The position numbers and the translations under genes are program-made. Below are positions 59,866 through 64,000 of a stretch of DNA of 64,000 nucleotides, in pieces (the first letter of the stretch is position 1; the number at the start of each line of letters is the position of its first letter). A model generated the notes under the pieces. The model saw nothing but the letters and a program-made list of their open reading frames with translations. It ran no database searches and was not told where the DNA came from. Location of the stretch: positions 310,001 through 374,000 of the forward strand of contig JAGYXB010000440.1 in assembly GCA_022495005.1 (NCBI GenBank), given 5' to 3'. This DNA is from Rhyacophila brunnea. Taxonomy: Eukaryota > Arthropoda > Insecta > Trichoptera > Rhyacophilidae.

Positions 59866-60386
59866 TAGAGAGCGGATTATATGCACCATAAAAAGCTTGA
59901 AATATGCATGAAAAGTGTCAAAATATGCAACATTAAAAATTATAAAATATAAATTTTTAGTTTTTTTTATTTCAAAATCAGCATAGAATTAGTAAGTATC
60001 GAAGATATTAATAATTAACATTTATTTAACATTTTGTTACTCTGTAAACGTTAACAATCAGGTACTGTTTCAAATGTTCGGTAGTAAAATTGTGTCTTCG
60101 ACCACTCAAAAAAATTTTATATGTGGAAAAGGACCGTTCCACATCCACTGAGGTAACTGGGCAGTATTTGAATTTGGGTGCTATGTTAGCACTTATTGTT
60201 TCTAGCAAAAGTTCTAATAAAACTATCAATTTGACACAAAGGTAACTTTTCTCTAAGTTTACGCGGGAATGCCTCTGTAATATTGTAAATATAGCGAAAA
60301 TATGCATCGTCACTAGATTTTAGGTAAAATATGCAATAATCGGTAATAATGGGCTAAATATGCAAATACATATAACCCGGTCTCTA
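59866..60386 (-). mobile_element. hAT element, family 8, internally deleted, perfect target duplication
   Basis: Perfect 8-bp duplications gtgataat flank it (59858-59865 and 60387-60394). The inverted ends are tagagagcggattatatg and tagagaccgggttatatg read inward. Several atatgca motifs sit just inside both ends. It keeps only the transposase dimerisation region (see 60026-60313). Confidence 0.87.
60026..60313 (-). pseudogene. hAT transposase C-terminal dimerisation domain
   Basis: The 95-codon minus-strand ORF contains CPVTSVDVERSFSTYKIFLS followed by GRRHNFTTEHLKQYLIVN. This is a clear match to the hATC motif (PxTSxxVERxFSxxKxxxxxRRxxxxxExLxxxLxxxxN). In intact relatives it joins transposase subunits into multimers. 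Here the catalytic core and DNA-binding finger are gone, since the whole element is 521 bp. The open frame over the domain is well kept, so decay after the deletion is slight. It could also be expressed as a short dimerisation peptide, which is speculation. Confidence 0.78.
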
Positions 60387-60394
60387 GTGATAAT

Positions 60395-62208
60395 AATAAT
60401 GAACTACCTACCACAAATTTACAATATATTGTGTGGTCGTATAAAAAAACTTAAAACGAAGAATGTATTTCAAAGTGTCCTATAAATTGCTTTCCACCCT
60501 GAAAAGTTATGCTAGGAGATAGGAAGAATTTGCCCGGTTGTGAATTGGTATGCACTAGGACTAGAGGGTGCAGATAATATATGCCATAGAAAGTACATAC
60601 GAAAATTCATTAATTAATTGGCCCGTTAACGTAACGAAGATTACAGTAATAAAATAAGTACATTTACAGCCCGCAATAAAAATGTTTACTACGCCTGTTT
60701 AATAACACGAAATGACTAGAAACTTTCCGGTGCAAGCATGCTTACCTTCTTACACCTATATTTGTTATTAGTGAAATGAATTAGGTACGTATTGTCTCAG
60801 TTACATATCGAACTGTAGAATGGTAGCAATTATTCATGAATACGTAAAAAGTAACTGTGTATATATGTACGGACAGTGCTTGAATATGGTAACACGACAG
60901 GGTAAGGTAACAAGTTCTTATAAGGTTGAAGGTCGGAGGAGAAAACGAGACGTAGGTGCAGATATATTGGCGAAGAAGAGAAATAGATACATTGCCTATA
61001 ATTTAAATTTCAATGTACATATTCATTCGATACATGAAATAGTCTCCGAACCACGGTATTTAAGAGAGATTAATTAAGATGGTATTTCTTAGTAGGAGTA
61101 TAATATTGTAATGCACATACAACAAGGAGTCCACACTGAGCGACTATATAATATTATAACATTTACGATGATTTGTAAAAATAATTGGAATACGAGTTGT
61201 CTAACCGTAGCGCGTACAAGCAATGTCTACGAATGGCGCACACTTTACAGTCTAGGAATCCAATGTAATGTTGCTTATAAATACTATGCAATTATTATTA
61301 TATGTTTGGTTAATATACAAACGATATAATAATATTATATCAATATAATATTATATATTATATAAACGAGCTACAGCGAATTACTTAGCAATATAAATAG
61401 CAACATATTGATCACTTGCTAAGTGTGTATTTTTATTATTTTCATTTCTTCTAATCATTTACCTCGATCCAAAAGTTAATCTTCGCCACTAGTATAGCTA
61501 TCTCGATTAATTGTTAGGTATATATTAAAAATCACATAAACTAAATGGATTGATATGTATTTTGATTATCGTACTAGAATAAATATAACTGTTAAGGTAG
61601 CACTAACTATAATAAGACTAAGGTAGGAGTAACTTCGGAATGCAATTGATAAAAGAAAAAATCTAAATAAGAAGATTTATTTTTCCACCCTAAAATATAA
61701 CAAACTGTACCTATATTAAAGTGTATATTAAATACAATAAATTGTATATTAAAGGCCATTAGCGAACAAGTTATTTTTACTTGTATTTGTTTGAACTAAA
61801 AGTACGATGTTGAGAAAATACCGCATCTTGCAAAAGTTCGATTAACGTTTCCCGCATTTAATAACCGATAATCAAACGATATTACTTTAACTGCCAAAAG
61901 TATTGAGTCATTACCGATCCCGGTGTATCATTAACGAGAATGCTTTCAAGTATTGATAAGAGGTTTCTTCTTAACAAGTTTTTGCGTGGATACCTACTTA
62001 ATTCCGAGTTAAAATACTATATTTACGAAATACTGTGCGCCCGATTTTACAAATTGGCACCACACCAATCGCACTAAAGCTCAGAATTTTATATTACGTA
62101 TTAAACAAAAGGGTTTTATCAACGATGTCGAAGAGAAACCTTCTTTAATGCAAACGGAACTTTTATATTTCAAAGCTTAGTTACGAGTATCCGAAAAGAA
62201 AATCTAGG
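60395..62208. other. Intergenic stretch with unrecognised ORFs
   Basis: ORFs at 60820-61077 (85 aa, plus) and 61111-61329 (72 aa, plus) have no recognised motif. Positions 61325-61365 are a TA-rich palindromic run. No element ends. Confidence 0.35.
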
Positions 62209-62351
62209 CGATAACCGGAAGTCGCTGTAGTCGAAGTGCGATTAACTAAATAGGAGGGGCTTGTTAGTTCACAATTTTAACACGTGGACAACTCGTCGAT
62301 AACCGGAAGTCGCTTTAGTTTATTAGTTCACAGTTTTAACACGTAGACAAG
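62209..62351 (+). repeat. Tandem duplication, second unit with internal deletion
   Basis: Unit 1 (62209-62290) contains cgataaccggaagtcgct, ttagttcacaattttaacac and gtggacaa. Unit 2 (62297-62351) repeats these blocks in the same order but lacks about 30 bp from the middle. Non-coding. Confidence 0.6.
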
Positions 62352-63291
62352 AAGTTCTTGTTCGACAATTAGCTGTTTTATTAATTTAGCTGTTAATCGT
62401 CACGTAGATATTGCAGATTAGTTTGTACTATAACTAAAGCTGCATTGATATATTATAAAGCCTCAACTAACAGATATATTATACTATTTTGGTTAAGTTT
62501 TAGGACATTTTAAGTTTTATTTACTTAGCCCAACTAAAAGCGCGCTTTACAAAATACTTGCTAAACTTGTGTTTACCATACCTCGGAAACCTGAATGTTC
62601 TTTAAACATTGTTCAAAGGAAAACAGGGGTGGCAGAAACTGAGTGGGAAAATATAGTGCTACGGTCTGTACGAAGACTTCGGCGAAGATTAATAACAACA
62701 CACCCGAAAAGCGATATCGAGCAACCCAAGAGAGGCATGAGTACAGAATTGGAATGCTGCCACTATGAATACAGATAACACAAACATAAACCCCTCCAAA
62801 GCAACCGCCCCACAGCATTACGATGAGTAAATTTAAATGTCTCAGGATCAATTACCCAAGACTGAGGTCACCACGCACCCAGGTGTGCTTTGACTTAGTT
62901 TACATGAGTTTAAGTTAAGATTATCCATAGGAGAGAGAGCACGGCGAACAGAAAAAAATAAAAAAAATAACATATAAATCAAACGTTAATATAAAATCGA
63001 CGTAGACAAGAGAAAATTTGATTGTCACGGTCCTGATGGTAATGATGATTCAGATAATAAGCCATGCATTGGTATTAAAAGTTTTACACATTGAATATGT
63101 TATCATTATTTACATGAACAATCACGAAAAAATACACATAACTAACTGTATATAAGTTGGCAATCAAAGCGATACGTACCTACATCAAAGGTAAGCCACA
63201 ATGTTCATTTTAATAAATTAAAAAAACAGCACATGCATTAATGTGAAGACAGAATATTATTTCTTTCTATAATTACGGATATTAATATTCT
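62352..63291. other. Intergenic stretch, nothing recognised
   Basis: Overlapping ORFs on both strands at 62569-62851 lie in a mildly GC-richer patch; no family recognised. Confidence 0.35.
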
Positions 63292-63690
63292 CCGCTGTTG
63301 AGTCGTGGATCCTCGAGGCAAGAGAACGCATGGCAAATGATGGCTTTGAAATGTGGTGTTGGCACCGAATGTTTCGAATTCAATGAACGGTGCACAACGA
63401 ACCAATCAATCATCCGGAGACTCGAAATAAAGGAGCGGCTGTCAGCAATATGTCTAAGACGCGTTCTGTTTTTTTTCGGAGATAATATTGCTCGTCGTGA
63501 ATCGGAGAATCTAGAGAGACTATTGGTTTTGGACGGCCGTCATAGAAGGCGAAGCGGAGGAAAGGCGTCGACGCCATGTCAAGGTGCTTATCGAGGACAG
63601 CCTTCACTCCTTCGTTGAGACCCCTGGACGTTATGCTGTCACTTGGGACATTGAAGGCACTCGAAAATTACGTCATTTGGCATCATTGTG
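63292..63690 (+). pseudogene. RTE-like LINE ORF2 C-terminal fossil
   Basis: The plus strand reads ERCTTNQSIIRRLEIKERLS then AICLRRVLFFFGDNIARRES and NLERLLVLDGRHRRRSGG, then in a shifted frame DSLHSFVETPGRYAVTWDIE ending at a stop near 63688. This is the tail of RTE-like ORF2 (RTNxSIxxELxIKERLS, RRVLxFFGHIARRxxxNLERLLV, GRRxRGRxxxRW). The catalytic domains are absent, at least one frameshift is present, and an extra residue splits FFG-H-IARR. It is dead. The minus-strand ORF at 63410-63607 is a shadow. Confidence 0.82.
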
Positions 63691-63947
63691 ACGTATTTGT
63701 CGACCCTACCGGAGTGAATCACATACTCTTCGAGAAATTTACGCTACTCAAATAGTACCGTTAACAATTATTATTGTCCCCATGCACAAATAAGTGTGTG
63801 GGCATAATAATATCAATGGTGGGCATGCGCACGTCACAATGACATCATTTTGCGAATCCCTTCAAGGTCCCGAGTTACAGCATAGCAGTCATTGACAACA
63901 CTGACAACATTTAGAAATGGCCATAATTCCTAGCCACGGTAGTAGTT
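63691..63947. other. Flank after the LINE fossil
   Basis: Shows no A-rich LINE tail and no recognised feature. Confidence 0.35.
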
Positions 63948-64000
63948 CAGGGCTTCAAAGCAAAACTGAACCGGATACCGAAAACCGGAAAAAACCGTTA
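63948..64000 (+). mobile_element. Left end of a hAT-like element cut by the window edge
   Basis: The sequence starts cagggcttcaaagc and continues with accggataccgaaaaccgg, a layout typical of hAT termini rich in accgg motifs. The flank before it is tagtagtt. The other end lies outside the window, so neither the inverted repeat nor the target duplication can be tested. Confidence 0.42.

Noticed and set aside
1..64000. CRISPR arrays, operons or bacterial-type genes
   Set aside because: No regularly spaced repeats, ribosome-binding sites or dense coding; the sequence is eukaryotic.

Overview
The window looks like a piece of an insect nuclear genome. It is AT-rich and almost empty of long ORFs. 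It is dense in decayed eukaryotic transposable elements, with frequent short motifs such as gtaggtacctac and runs of aatattat, and it has a short interstitial (TTAGG)3. These traits fit a hemipteran of the aphid type or a lepidopteran. That placement is inference; no taxon-diagnostic gene was found. I found no host protein-coding gene with confidence. A few short ORFs could be isolated exons and are listed at low confidence.

Layout. 0-9.7 kb: a hairpin element, three hAT-type DNA elements whose target-site duplications (TSDs) can be read, one decayed hAT with a transposase dimerisation relic, and a tRNA-headed SINE. 12.6-14 kb: a nearly intact mariner whose transposase has lost a single base. 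14.5-16 kb: two different hAT elements side by side, sharing one 8-bp target. 16.3-17.8 kb: a small TA-flanked MITE and another hAT element. 19.6-20.1 kb: a CpG-rich block with promoter-like motifs. 21-24.5 kb: two foldback elements and a LINE fossil. 26.5-47.9 kb: scattered MITEs, two pairs of dispersed repeats and several tRNA-like SINE heads, one of them in the loop of a long inverted repeat. 48.8-55.3 kb: an I-group LINE on the minus strand with intact ORF1 and three-lesion ORF2, between two decayed LINE fossils. 55.3-56.0 kb: a foldback element. 59.4-60.4 kb: two hAT elements with perfect 8-bp TSDs. 63.3-64 kb: an RTE-like LINE fossil and the left end of one more hAT-like element cut by the window edge.

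The genes seen are almost all mobile-element genes: mariner transposase, hAT transposase remnants, LINE ORF1 (nucleic-acid-binding) and LINE ORF2 (endonuclease, reverse transcriptase, RNase H). They act on their own DNA or RNA and form no common pathway. The main message is a genome segment built by repeated hAT insertion, with at least eight families in 64 kb, plus LINE and mariner activity. The least decayed autonomous-type copies are the mariner and the I-group LINE.
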